Translations under genes and position numbers: made by a program | Notes under the pieces: model-generated | The model's database searches: none | What the model was told of the DNA's origin: nothing | What the model saw: only the letters and a program-made list of their open reading frames with translations | Shown: one piece after another, positions 9,631-18,265 of the stretch | How positions within the stretch are numbered: position 1 is the stretch's first letter | Layout: each line of letters starts with the position of its first letter | Source of the DNA: Kistimonas asteriae | Lineage (GTDB): Bacteria > Pseudomonadota > Gammaproteobacteria > Pseudomonadales > Endozoicomonadaceae | Assembly (NCBI RefSeq): GCF_018263925.1 | Contig: NZ_JAEVHF010000024.1 | Coordinates: 1-64,000, forward strand | Length of the DNA stretch: 64,000 bases | Reading direction: 5' to 3'

Positions 9631-10051
9631 CAGGACTGGATAACACTGCGTCGATTAATTTATTGCTCAGTATAAAGCCGACTATTGGCTCTTGATGAAT
9701 GATGACTGTCTTCCTGACGTTTTAGTCAGAAGAACAAACCGGTTAAGAAAGCGTTACTAACACTGTTAGCCCGGCATCCAAACCCAACACAACCGTTAAA
9801 CCGTTTTTTGAACAGTATCTTTCCGCAAAAAAATCACTCTTGTCATAGTCAATATATTCAATATCCGGCTTGGGATTCCACGCGCTAACTTCAGGTTTCA
9901 AGCTGTCATGAACCCGCACCCTTGCCGAAAAGCAGGGCAAGTATATGGAATATCCCTGACCGATAAGAAATAGCGATCATTTAAATGACCTATCAATATC
10001 ACTTATGAGCTTCAGGCAGCCGCGAAGCACCCGCCTGAAAATAAGGCCGGA
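9631..10051. other. intergenic region with a doubtful small frame
   Basis: A 65-codon minus-strand frame at 9743-9940 (start MPCFSARVRVHDS) has no recognisable family and no clear ribosome site, so I do not call it a gene. A copy of the motif ACCTATCAA lies at 9988-9996, matching sites near the AraC gene and the symporter cassettes. Confidence 0.35.
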
Positions 10052-10942
10052 TCAACTTTGGCAGGCCTGAATGTAGTCAATAAAACGCTGCAGCATCCGT
10101 CCCCGGAACTTTTTCCTGTGGATAGCAATATAGAAGTAGCGCTCCAGCACCAGGTCGCTGACCGGCAACACCACCAGGTCACCGCGCCGCAGGTCGATAT
10201 CCGCTGCCAGACGGGACAAACAAGCCACGCCAAGCCCTGCCCGCACGGCCTGCTTCAGTGCTTCCGACCGGTTCAGTGACATGCCGATCCTGGGAGAACC
10301 CAGTCGGCTGGCAATCAATTCATCAAACAGGGAACGGGTGCCCGAGCCTTCCTCACGAAGAATCCAGGGTTCATTTTCCAGATCCTGGAGCTGCAAATCC
10401 TCCCTGCCTGCCAGTGGATGATTAGCGCTAGCAATAATTAACAGCTCATCCTTACGCCACTCAATGGTTTCAATGTCGGGATGAAGACAGATGCCCTCCA
10501 CAAAACCAATATCAATCTCAAAGCTCAGCAATCGCTCGGCGATGATGCCGGTGTTATCGATAGACAGGGAAATCTGAATCCCGGGAAAGTCCCGGTTGAA
10601 GTGGCCGATCAGAGAAGGCATCAGGTTATTGCCGATGGTTGAACTGGCGTTAACCTTCAGCATGCCTTCCAGGTAATCCGTCTTGCCGGTGAAATGCTGC
10701 TCAATCTCGGCCGACCGGGTCAGCACCTCGTTCGCCATGGGCAGCAGGACACGGCCCCGCTCATTCAGCACCATGCGATGCCCCTGCTGGCGGTCAAACA
10801 GAAAACCCAGCTGTTTTTCCAACTCGCCCAGCGCCATGCTGGCCGCCGGCTGGGAGATATGCAGGCGTTCTGCCGCAGCAGTGACGTTCCGGTTCAACGC
10901 TACAGCCCGGAAGATCTCAAGCTGTCGTAGGGTGATGTGCAT
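10052..10942 (-). CDS. LysR-family transcriptional regulator, YeiE-like
   Basis: This is a 296-residue DNA-binding regulator. The N-terminal winged helix-turn-helix covers about residues 1-63 (RQLEIFRAVALNRNVTAAA, HISQPAASMALGELEKQLG). The effector-binding domain begins near residue 90 with VNASSTIGNNLMPSLIGHF. That block, plus ENEPWILREEGSGTR and SEALKQAVRAGLGVACLSR, closely follows E. coli YeiE and related CysB/CbbR-like regulators. It stands alone. A divergent target would have to be the LRR gene at 11198, which seems unlikely. The effector molecule is unknown. Confidence 0.88.
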   Translation of the reverse strand: MHITLRQLEIFRAVALNRNVTAAAERLHISQPAASMALGELEKQLGFLFDRQQGHRMVLNERGRVLLPMANEVLTRSAEIEQHFTGKTDYLEGMLKVNASSTIGNNLMPSLIGHFNRDFPGIQISLSIDNTGIIAERLLSFEIDIGFVEGICLHPDIETIEWRKDELLIIASANHPLAGREDLQLQDLENEPWILREEGSGTRSLFDELIASRLGSPRIGMSLNRSEALKQAVRAGLGVACLSRLAADIDLRRGDLVVLPVSDLVLERYFYIAIHRKKFRGRMLQRFIDYIQACQS

Positions 10943-11197
10943 GGTGGATTTGGCCGGTCAGGGGTTTGGGATCAAGCAAAAGGGCTCAGATAATATTCTA
11001 CAGACAGAAACATTACCATAAACTCACCAACAAGAAGCTGAATGGTCATTCTCTAATACTTCCATTTGCAGCACCATTAATTTAAAGCATGAAATATTTT
11101 TAAAACATTATTTATAGAATAACAGGATCGAAATAACACTTTCGTTATTTATAGATCTAAGCCGGAGTTATATAGTAACTATTTTGCGGATTTGTAT

Positions 11198-12775
11198 ATG
11201 GATAGTCATACTGTCAGAGGCGGTCAACATTCTCTCACTCCAACCACAACGGAGAAGAAACCAAAAGAGCCAGTTCAAGCCATTGTAGCCAAACAGAAAT
11301 CTAATGAGCTTCTATTCTTTCAAAATCAATTTAAAGCATTGGCAGGACGGAAGATTATAAATTCAGATCTTCATGAGGAAGAAAAGCTAATGCTTTATAA
11401 GTGGGTACAGATACCTCAGGATGATGAACTTCGCATGCACAGAAGTACCGCTGTTGTGTGGATGGATGAATGTTTCGAAAATCAGGGAATTGATAATAGT
11501 TTAGATCTTCAGGAACTCTGCCAAGTAGACCTACCCTTCTTCATAGAGCGAATGACTTGGTTAAGTTTTTTAAACCTTAGATCCTGTAGCCTGCTTCACT
11601 TTCCAGTTGCGCTATGCTCCCTGACAAATCTTATGGAGTTAAATCTTATCGACAATTTACTAAGGCGTTTACCTGATGAAATTATTCATCTTACTGAGGC
11701 AATTATCTACCTCAAAGGTAATCCTATCGATAAGAACTGGAAAAATTATGAAACAAAGAAAATCCGTGCACGAGAAGATGCACCCACACTGGATTTCGAT
11801 GGAGAACCAAAAAATGTGTTATCACTGAGCGAAGATGAAGGCTCACAATCTCCTATCCCAAAAGAAGTAGAAACGACTGCATTCTCCGATGAACTTTATG
11901 AAAGTCCATTTTTAGGTGTTGCTTCAACTTCAAAAGAACATTTTGCAACATTTGTGCATTGTGTCTCCCACTTGGAAAATTTTATAAACGGGCAGCGATT
12001 AGACGACACATTTAAAACGCTATTAAGGTTAAGAAAACCAAGCACATTTGGAAAGATTGTTAACTTTATTGATCAACATAGAGATTTATTAACTAAAGAA
12101 AAATTGAAACCCACTCCTAGCTTCAATCTAGCATTTTTTAACCTAATTTATAAATGCTTTCAATTTTCGCCAGCTCTTGATAGCAGTTATCTGCACCCAA
12201 TTCTAGAACCACAAAATTCAGTACACGAATTCATCATAACAATAGAAACGATTGAAAATAGCATGACCATTACCTGTATGCTTCAACAAGACCTTAATGT
12301 CTTTCAATTCATTAAAATTAAACACTCTGAAAAGAGATTGGAAAAACTTAAGCATTTAACTAAAACGTCAACTAAAGGAAAAATTAAATCGAACAAAGAA
12401 AAAAGCAAACTCGATATTTTATCTAAATTTCATTTTTATAAATTTCTATATGGAGGATTATTTGAATTACCACAAAACACTACTGATCATCTTTTTACAG
12501 AGTTTCCTCAATACTTACAGTCTGAACATGATTACATACTTAATGAGTTAACTGAAACAACAGTAACTATTAATGACATTATTAAATTAGATGAATGGGT
12601 AAGATGCCTATCATCCTGTTTAAAGTGTACTAATCAGGATTTTGACGAAAACGATGAAGAGAAAATTTACCAAAAAACTGAAGAGATACTTTCTGAATAC
12701 CATAGGCTTTATTCAGCACGACATGTCTATTTGCCAGAACAAGAACCTCCTTCTAAAAGACCACGTTTATTCTGA
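11198..12775 (+). CDS. leucine-rich-repeat protein, possible secreted effector
   Basis: This 525-residue protein has a short LRR block near residues 115-180, including the units MTWLSFLNLRSCSLLHFPVA and LTNLMELNLIDNLLRRLPDE. The rest is polar and unrecognised, and it ends in a basic patch (PPSKRPRLF) that resembles a nuclear-localisation-type cluster. There is no signal peptide or membrane segment. The gene is visibly AT-rich compared with the core genes, a sign of transfer. The ATG at 11198 is preferred over the TTG at 11192. Bacterial LRR proteins of this form are often type III effectors, but nothing here proves secretion. Confidence 0.75.
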   Translation: MDSHTVRGGQHSLTPTTTEKKPKEPVQAIVAKQKSNELLFFQNQFKALAGRKIINSDLHEEEKLMLYKWVQIPQDDELRMHRSTAVVWMDECFENQGIDNSLDLQELCQVDLPFFIERMTWLSFLNLRSCSLLHFPVALCSLTNLMELNLIDNLLRRLPDEIIHLTEAIIYLKGNPIDKNWKNYETKKIRAREDAPTLDFDGEPKNVLSLSEDEGSQSPIPKEVETTAFSDELYESPFLGVASTSKEHFATFVHCVSHLENFINGQRLDDTFKTLLRLRKPSTFGKIVNFIDQHRDLLTKEKLKPTPSFNLAFFNLIYKCFQFSPALDSSYLHPILEPQNSVHEFIITIETIENSMTITCMLQQDLNVFQFIKIKHSEKRLEKLKHLTKTSTKGKIKSNKEKSKLDILSKFHFYKFLYGGLFELPQNTTDHLFTEFPQYLQSEHDYILNELTETTVTINDIIKLDEWVRCLSSCLKCTNQDFDENDEEKIYQKTEEILSEYHRLYSARHVYLPEQEPPSKRPRLF

Positions 12776-12788
12776 ATAACACTACACT

Positions 12789-12814
12789 CAGGGCAGGATG
12801 CTATACCTGCCCTG
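12789..12814. terminator. hairpin between convergent LRR and YgiW-like genes
   Basis: A perfect nine-base stem (CAGGGCAGG with CCTGCCCTG) and an eight-base loop lie between two converging genes. The downstream T content is modest, so it is a probable terminator rather than a certain one. Confidence 0.6.
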
Positions 12815-12826
12815 CTGCTTCTTTTA

Positions 12827-13237
12827 TCAGCTTTGATTGATAGTTGTCATTGTCGGCTTATAAGCCGTTTCAATAATCTCAACCTGCTTGACATCAATGT
12901 CCGTCGGCTCTGTTCTGTGGTAATCCACTTCTCCGGAGATACGCACCGTCATTTCCGGGGTGACCGGCTCACGGATCGCGCCCCACTCATCACCGTCAAT
13001 CTCGACACTGATCTCACCGGTAGAATCCCTGAACAGGTAATCTTCCCGGTTGACCTGGCGGACAATATGGCCTGTCAATACTACCGGTACTTCATCAGAG
13101 GCATTTTTGGCTTCTTCCACGGTCTTGATTGTTTCACTGCCCGGCCCTGCATACTGTGCCCACAGCGGGGTTGATGCGCCCAGAACCGCTACCAAGGCCA
13201 TGCCACGAATCATCTGATGCTTCATTGTCTGTCTCAT
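12827..13237 (-). CDS. YgiW/YdeI-type periplasmic OB-fold protein
   Basis: This 136-residue protein belongs to the YgiW/YdeI (bacterial OB-fold, BOF) stress family. It has an N-terminal signal peptide (MIRGMALVAVLGASTPLWA) with likely cleavage after ALWA-type residues at about position 27. The OB-fold core includes VVLTGHIVRQVNREDYLFRD, GEISVEIDGDEWG and VRISGEVDYHR. The ATG at 13237 has a GGTGGAG site. Family members bind ligands in the periplasm and help tolerance to peroxide, metals and peptides. The gene is monocistronic. Confidence 0.88.
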   Translation of the reverse strand: MRQTMKHQMIRGMALVAVLGASTPLWAQYAGPGSETIKTVEEAKNASDEVPVVLTGHIVRQVNREDYLFRDSTGEISVEIDGDEWGAIREPVTPEMTVRISGEVDYHRTEPTDIDVKQVEIIETAYKPTMTTINQS

Positions 13238-13569
13238 TGCTCTCCACCTCTGTCATTGTTGTTTTTGGAAGCCACTGCTTCCTGATCGCTGTTGAGACAT
13301 AATGTACAGGAGGCTCAGTGAACAGAGAGTGGATGCATCATGAACATTTGTTAATAAAAAACGGCAGGGAATTACGCCTAGGCCACTTCACTCAATACGT
13401 AGCAAAATCCGAAAAACAAACGCATTCCCCACGCATCACTGACAATAAAAAAAGATTCAGCCCCAAAACCGCCACCCTATAAATAACATTGATACCCCTC
13501 CCAAGTTTTAATGATTTCCCGGTGATTCCGGACGTTCCTATACTCGCACCACTCCTCCCTGGATTGTTT

Positions 13570-13669
13570 CGTGGAACAGGTTTCCCCTTTATCAAACCTG
13601 CTCTGGTGAATATTTATTGTCTTCAATACGGGACACAATAGATATTCATTCATGGCGACCTGTTCCACG
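13570..13669. repeat. nested inverted repeats upstream of a small gene
   Basis: Outer arms CGTGGAACAGGT (13570-13581) and ACCTGTTCCACG (13658-13669) are perfect complements. Inside them, TGAATATTTATTGT (13607-13620) pairs with ACAATAGATATTCA (13635-13648) with one mismatch and a 14-base loop. The outer arms contain parS half-sites (CGTGGAACA). The structure could be a structured leader RNA or a looped protein-binding region for the genes at 13698 and 13961. Confidence 0.6.
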
Positions 13670-13697
13670 CTTTTTTCTTCAAACCGGATTGATTGCC

Positions 13698-13856
13698 ATG
13701 AATACTATGTCTGATGCAAAACGCTGGATTGAACTGAAGCAGAACACTCACATCTTCACCGATATCATGAATGCCCGTAAGACGTTGAAGCGTTCGACCT
13801 CCTGGGATGACATGACCAAATTCTTCCGTGAAGCGGATAAGCACCTGAAAGACTGA
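13698..13856 (+). CDS. small hypothetical protein, 52 aa
   Basis: This small frame gives a 52-residue hydrophilic helical protein (MNTMSDAKRWIELKQNTHIF, ending FFREADKHLKD). The composition looks like a real protein and it lies between a nested inverted repeat and an operator-like repeat, just before the AraC-type gene on the same strand. The ribosome site is weak (GGATTG), and the second Met (MSDAKRW) is an alternative start. I recognise no family. Confidence 0.5.
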   Translation: MNTMSDAKRWIELKQNTHIFTDIMNARKTLKRSTSWDDMTKFFREADKHLKD

Positions 13857-13863
13857 GTATTAA

Positions 13864-13900
13864 TACCTATCAACGCTCGACTCTCACCTTGATAGGTATC
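13864..13900. promoter_or_regulatory. inverted repeat ATACCTATCAA, candidate regulator site or hairpin
   Basis: ATACCTATCAA (13864-13874) and its exact complement TTGATAGGTAT (13890-13900) are separated by 15 bases and end 60 bases before the AraC-type start codon. Single copies of the motif occur at 15264-15272 (before the first symporter gene) and 27602-27612 (upstream of the amidinotransferase gene). It may be an autoregulatory operator, or alternatively a transcript hairpin after the small gene. Confidence 0.5.
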
Positions 13901-13960
13901 AAAAACCCGAAAGCCTGATGCTCTATCATGATGCGCCTAACGATCCAAGAGGGGCGCTTC

Positions 13961-14794
13961 ATGAGTATAAGGCTGGTCAACCGCGCAGAAAAAGAAACCT
14001 ATACCTTCTTTGACAAGCGCGTCGTGCAGCCTGAACCAGAACTCTATTACCGTAGCGATTTCTCGATACTTTTTATTGAGAAGGGTGAAGGCGTCATCCA
14101 GGTCAACGGCCAGACCAGCGAGTTTTCTGAACAGAATATCATCGTCATTGGACCCTATATTCCCCACCGTATTGTTTCCGCTCACGACAGCCTGATCACA
14201 GCCATTGTGTTCCGCATGAAAGCCATGGGGGAAGACTTCATCAACTGCTGCCAGCTCTCCCACATTCGCTCTTTTCTGGAACGCAGCAGTTACGGCCTGA
14301 AATACAGCGGCTCCGCCTGCAGGAAAGCCTTCCGGATTGCCGACCGGATTGAGAATACCTTTGGTTTCCGGGAAGTTATCAACCTGTTTGAAATCCTGGA
14401 TATCCTGTCGCTGTCAGGCAATCACAAAATACTCACGAACGAGCCGGTTTCTACCCCGATTATCGACAAGAACAAGCAGATGATTGACCGGATCAAGCAC
14501 TATATTGAGCAGCACTCACAGGATGTCATCTATGTTGAAGCGCTCGCCCAGCAGTTCAATATGGCGGAAAGCACGTTTATTCGCTTTTTCAAAAGTAATG
14601 CCGGTGTCTCATTCACCAAGTACCTGAACCGGGTACGAATTGATAAGGCCTGCCATCTGCTCACCACCTGCAGCGACACCATTGCCAGCATCAGCGCTAC
14701 CGTGGGGTATTCCAGCCTGTCCAATTTTAACCGGCAGTTTCGCTGTATTATTGGGACAACGCCGCGGCAGTACCGATGTTCGCTCTGTGCATAG
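13961..14794 (+). CDS. AraC-family transcriptional regulator
   Basis: This is a 277-residue regulator with an N-terminal cupin-like sensing domain (FSILFIEKGEGVIQVNGQ, VIGPYIPHRIVS, about residues 30-90). The C-terminal AraC double helix-turn-helix covers about residues 175-275 and includes VEALAQQFNMAESTFIRFFK and ISATVGYSSLSNFNRQFR, ending GTTPRQYR. The ATG at 13961 has a strong AAGAGGGG site; earlier ATGs in frame do not. It is transcribed toward the microprotein-symporter-reductase cassette and is the natural candidate to control it, probably sensing its substrate. Confidence 0.9.
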   Translation: MSIRLVNRAEKETYTFFDKRVVQPEPELYYRSDFSILFIEKGEGVIQVNGQTSEFSEQNIIVIGPYIPHRIVSAHDSLITAIVFRMKAMGEDFINCCQLSHIRSFLERSSYGLKYSGSACRKAFRIADRIENTFGFREVINLFEILDILSLSGNHKILTNEPVSTPIIDKNKQMIDRIKHYIEQHSQDVIYVEALAQQFNMAESTFIRFFKSNAGVSFTKYLNRVRIDKACHLLTTCSDTIASISATVGYSSLSNFNRQFRCIIGTTPRQYRCSLCA

Positions 14795-15101
14795 AACCCC
14801 GAATAACGCATTACAAACAGAAGCATATAGGCATAAAAACAACGAAAAATTGAACAACCATGTCGTGGTCATTCCAAAACAGGCAGGTGTACCGTGTTTG
14901 CATGAACAATAAGCAGTCGAAGGATGGTCACCATGCATCAGCTGTTTTTCACACAGACTGGCATGATGTTGAACACAGCAGGTTTCACCAGATCTGCCCT
15001 TACGACTGCCTGCTCGCCATTCCCCTCACTGATAACCAGAAAGTCATCATACGTTTTCCTCGGTACAACCCTGCACTCTGACTCTTATCAGGAGAAAGCC
15101 T
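14795..15101. other. intergenic region between the AraC gene and the symporter cassette
   Basis: About 300 bases contain only overlapping short frames with implausible composition. The promoter of the microprotein-symporter-grdE-grdB unit is expected here. I saw no clear terminator after the AraC-type gene. Confidence 0.4.
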
Positions 15102-15224
15102 ATGTTTACCGGCTCGTGGACGCTTGACTGGTTCTTTGTACTGGCCGTCATCCAGATCGGCCTGCCTGTCCTGTTGTGGATAAAACGTGAGGCCGATGGC
15201 GTCAAGGGAATAGGAGAAGCCTGA
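15102..15224 (+). CDS. 40-aa membrane microprotein, symporter accessory type (copy 1)
   Basis: This 40-residue protein begins MFTGSWTLDWFFVLAVIQIG and ends KREADGVKGIGEA. It has one hydrophobic membrane segment followed by a short charged tail. A GGAGAAAG ribosome site lies upstream, and the sodium:solute symporter gene starts 159 bases downstream. A paralogue of identical length at 29325-29447 shares MFT-SWT, the R-E-A-x-G-x-K-G-I pattern and the same position before a paralogous symporter. I recall similar short proteins annotated as symporter small accessory proteins. A role as a small subunit or stabiliser of the transporter is inferred. It is below common gene-calling length cutoffs. Confidence 0.85.
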   Translation: MFTGSWTLDWFFVLAVIQIGLPVLLWIKREADGVKGIGEA

Positions 15225-15383
15225 CCTGACAACCGTTTTAACTGCGTGAATCACACCCCAAAAACCTATCAAAAACAGTGATCACGACGCTCCTCGACAA
15301 ATACCAATAATTGATCCGGTACTGACTGGCGGTTGGCTGTATGTGCCCGTCCCGTCATGGTATCCGAGAGGAGAGATCCTGTT

Positions 15384-16889
15384 ATGCCCGAAATTAACTG
15401 GACGAACTGGCTGATCCTGATGGCATCGATCATGGTGCTGATCGGCATGGGTTACTACACCAACAAGAAAATCGTACACGGCTCCGACGGCGAAGGAGGC
15501 TTCCTGCTGGCAGGACGATCCCTTGGCCCCATCATCGGCGGCGGCACCATTGTCGCCACCGGCTTCAGCGGCTGGGGATTCATGGGCTCACCCGGCGCCG
15601 CCTATGCGTTCGGTACCACAGAACTGCTCGGTAACTTCTTCTTTGGTTTTTCTCTCGTCATCGGTGTGTTGTTCTTTGCCCGGTTTCTGTATCGCCGCGG
15701 CGTCAAAATGGGCGCACTGACCATTCCCGAATTTATTGCCAAAAACCATCCCGGCGATGAGCGCATGCAACGAATTCTGCAGGGAACGGCTTCCGTGATT
15801 ACGGCTGTGTTGTTGAGCGTTTTTCTGGTCGGACAGATCAAGGCACTGGGAATGCTGGGCGGCAGCTGGCTCGGTATTCCGCTGGAATACGCCGCCGCAC
15901 TCATGGTGCTGGTGATTGTCATCTACACCAGTATGGGCGGCCTGGCAGCTGTCGCCTGGACCGACACCTTTATGGTGATCTGCATGACCTTCTCGGCCAT
16001 CTACATCTGCTTCCAGATGTTCACCGATATCAGCCTGTTCGAGATGATCGACCAGCTGCATGTCATTGACGCCAACCTGGTGAACCCGGCCACCGCCAAT
16101 CCCTACGGCAGTGCCCCTTTCCAGATCTTCTACCTGCTGCCTTACACCATCCTGTTTGCCTGTGTGCTGCCTTACCAGTCCATTCGTCTGATGTCGTTCC
16201 GCCCGGATGTGAAGGCGCATCATGTTGCCATGGTGGTTGCCCCGATCGGCCTGATGCTGAGTATGATTCCGTTCGTCGGCCTCTACATGCGCATCAAGTT
16301 CCCGGAACTGGCCGTTGCGGATGAAGCCATGCCCATGTACCTCAAGCACTTCATGCCGCCGATAGCCTCTGGACTGATTACCCTGTTCATCCTGTTTGCT
16401 ATGCAGTCCACCGCCAACTCTGTCCTTCTGGTGGTGTCATCCTCGCTCTCTCATGACCTGCGCAAGGCCATCAAGCCCGAATCAAAAATCTCCGACAAGC
16501 AGGCCATCACACTGAACCAGGCCACTGTGGTCATCATTGGCCTGATCACCATGGCCATGATGCTGTTTGCCCCACCCTTCATGCTGAACATGATCGCCAT
16601 CATGGGTACCGGTACCTTAATGGCGTCGTTTGTCGGTCCGGTACTGGTCAGCGTGTTCTGGAAGGGCACAGCCAAAGGTGCGCTGGCCGCCATCATTTCC
16701 GGTTTCGGTATCAGCGCTGGTCTGCTGGTCTTCAGTGACCTGGGCTGGATTGAGCCGCCCATCTACGCCGCGGTCTGTTCCAGCATTATTTATGTCGTTG
16801 TCAGCCGTTTCACCCGGACGGATCCGGTAAGGAGCAAAGACACCGAAAGCGTCGCGCATCACCACAATGCCAGACCACTGGCGCATTAA
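15384..16889 (+). CDS. sodium:solute symporter (SSS family), copy 1
   Basis: This 501-residue inner-membrane transporter of the SSS family has about 13 membrane segments. The sequence shows the family's early motifs GGFLLAGRSLGPIIGGG, IVATGFSGWGFMGSPGAAYA and LTIPEFIAKNH, plus AVAWTDTFMVICM near residue 195. The ATG at 15384 has a GAGAGGAGAG site, so the longer frame from 15333 is not needed. It probably imports the substrate of the following reductase (betaine, sarcosine or a relative) with sodium ions. It is strongly similar to the symporter at 30595 and lies 64 bases before grdE. Confidence 0.92.
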   Translation: MPEINWTNWLILMASIMVLIGMGYYTNKKIVHGSDGEGGFLLAGRSLGPIIGGGTIVATGFSGWGFMGSPGAAYAFGTTELLGNFFFGFSLVIGVLFFARFLYRRGVKMGALTIPEFIAKNHPGDERMQRILQGTASVITAVLLSVFLVGQIKALGMLGGSWLGIPLEYAAALMVLVIVIYTSMGGLAAVAWTDTFMVICMTFSAIYICFQMFTDISLFEMIDQLHVIDANLVNPATANPYGSAPFQIFYLLPYTILFACVLPYQSIRLMSFRPDVKAHHVAMVVAPIGLMLSMIPFVGLYMRIKFPELAVADEAMPMYLKHFMPPIASGLITLFILFAMQSTANSVLLVVSSSLSHDLRKAIKPESKISDKQAITLNQATVVIIGLITMAMMLFAPPFMLNMIAIMGTGTLMASFVGPVLVSVFWKGTAKGALAAIISGFGISAGLLVFSDLGWIEPPIYAAVCSSIIYVVVSRFTRTDPVRSKDTESVAHHHNARPLAH

Positions 16890-16953
16890 ACCCCAGTTTC
16901 CGGACGGACAGTCCGTCCGGTGCGTTATTGATTGATGTATTGGAGTCGGCTTT

Positions 16954-18246
16954 ATGAAGCTTCAGATTGAGGATATTCATGTTCATCAACTGGCGTTCGG
17001 CTCTCCCGGACGGGTTGAAGAGGAAACGGTCTACATTGACCGGGAAGCGGTGCTCACGTTTATCCGGGAACTGGATACGCATATCACGGAAGTCCGGCTG
17101 GATATCGCCCAGCCCGGCGACAGCATCCGTATCATGCCGGTCAAGGATGTGATCGAGCCACGGGTGAAGATGGACGGCAAAGGTGTGATGTTCCCCGGCA
17201 TCCACGCCGATGAAAACGAGATGGTCGGTGAAGGCGTCACCCGGGTGCTGAAAGGCATGGCGGTTGTCACCACGGGTAAAGTCGTGGGTTTTCAGGAAGG
17301 CGTAATCGACATGAGCGGCACGGGCGCGGATTACACCCCGTTCTCCAAAACCCGGAATCTGGTGATTACCTGCGAAATGGATGATGCCTGCACCGCCCAC
17401 GAGAAAGAGGCCATCCTGCGCAAGGTCGGCCTGGAAACCGCCTTGCTGGTCGGCAAGTTGGCGCTGGAAGGCGTGCCAGATGAAGCCGCCGTTTATGAGT
17501 GCAAATCCCTCGCTGAACAGGTGCTGGAACATCCGGAACTGCCCCGGGTCGGCTACATCTATATGTTGCAAAGCCAAGGCCTGATGCATGACACCTACCT
17601 CTATGGTGTCGATGCTAAGAAGATCCTGCCCACCCTGCTCTCCCCCACGGAAGTGATGGATGGCGCGCTGATCAGCGGCAACTGTGTGGCGGCGTCCGAT
17701 AAAGTCACCACCTACATGCACCAGAACAACCCGGTCATCCATCAACTGCTGAAACACCACGGCACCCGCTACAACTTCGTGGGCGCCATTGTCACCAATG
17801 AGAACGTCACCCTGCAGGACAAGGAGCGTTCCTCCGCCTTTACCTGCAAGCTGGCGCGTCAGCTGGGGCTGGACGCGGTCATCATCACCGAGGAAGGTTA
17901 CGGCAACCCGGATACCGATCTGGTGATGAACTGCAGCCGCCTGGAAGACGCCGGTATTGAAACCGTCCTGATTACCGACGAATTCGCCGGTCGTGACGGT
18001 GAAAGCCAGGCCCTGGCGGATGCCACTGACAAAGCCGACGCACTGGTTTCCTGCGGCAACGGTAACCCCACCGTGGTTCTGCCCCCCATGGACACCATTC
18101 TCGGCCACCAGAACTGCGCTGACACTATCGTCGGCGGCTTCACCGGCAGTCTGCGGGAAGATGGCAGCATCTGCATGGAGATACAGGGCATCATCGGCGC
18201 CACCAGTGCGGTGGGATTCCACAACCTGGCAGCCCGCGAAGGCTGA
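16954..18246 (+). CDS. glycine/sarcosine/betaine reductase component B, GrdE/GrdG/GrdI-type proprotein
   Basis: This 430-residue protein matches the proprotein of component B, which in clostridia is cut next to a cysteine to give alpha and beta subunits, the cysteine becoming a pyruvoyl group that binds the amine substrate as a Schiff base. The expected site is seen as ALISGNCVAASDKVTTY with Cys244. The C-terminal half carries ITEEGYGNPDTDLVMNC and SCGNGNPTVVLPPMD, typical of the family. It has a GGAG ribosome site and lies 19 bases before the GrdB-like selenoprotein gene. Glycine (E), sarcosine (G) and betaine (I) versions cannot be told apart by eye. Neither GrdA nor GrdC/D is in this window. 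Confidence 0.88.
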   Translation: MKLQIEDIHVHQLAFGSPGRVEEETVYIDREAVLTFIRELDTHITEVRLDIAQPGDSIRIMPVKDVIEPRVKMDGKGVMFPGIHADENEMVGEGVTRVLKGMAVVTTGKVVGFQEGVIDMSGTGADYTPFSKTRNLVITCEMDDACTAHEKEAILRKVGLETALLVGKLALEGVPDEAAVYECKSLAEQVLEHPELPRVGYIYMLQSQGLMHDTYLYGVDAKKILPTLLSPTEVMDGALISGNCVAASDKVTTYMHQNNPVIHQLLKHHGTRYNFVGAIVTNENVTLQDKERSSAFTCKLARQLGLDAVIITEEGYGNPDTDLVMNCSRLEDAGIETVLITDEFAGRDGESQALADATDKADALVSCGNGNPTVVLPPMDTILGHQNCADTIVGGFTGSLREDGSICMEIQGIIGATSAVGFHNLAAREG

Positions 18247-18265
18247 TCTTTCCGGAGAACATGCA

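Noticed and set aside
9743..9940. 65-codon minus-strand frame
   Set aside because: No family, no ribosome site and no context; too weak to call a gene.
13570..13585. A parS site near 13570
   Set aside because: Only half of the palindrome is intact (TGTTTC-GTGGAACA lacks two bases), so it is not a standard ParB site.
14860..15127. Small overlapping frames between the AraC gene and the microprotein
   Set aside because: Two frames overlap each other, have odd composition, and one runs through the better-supported microprotein gene.
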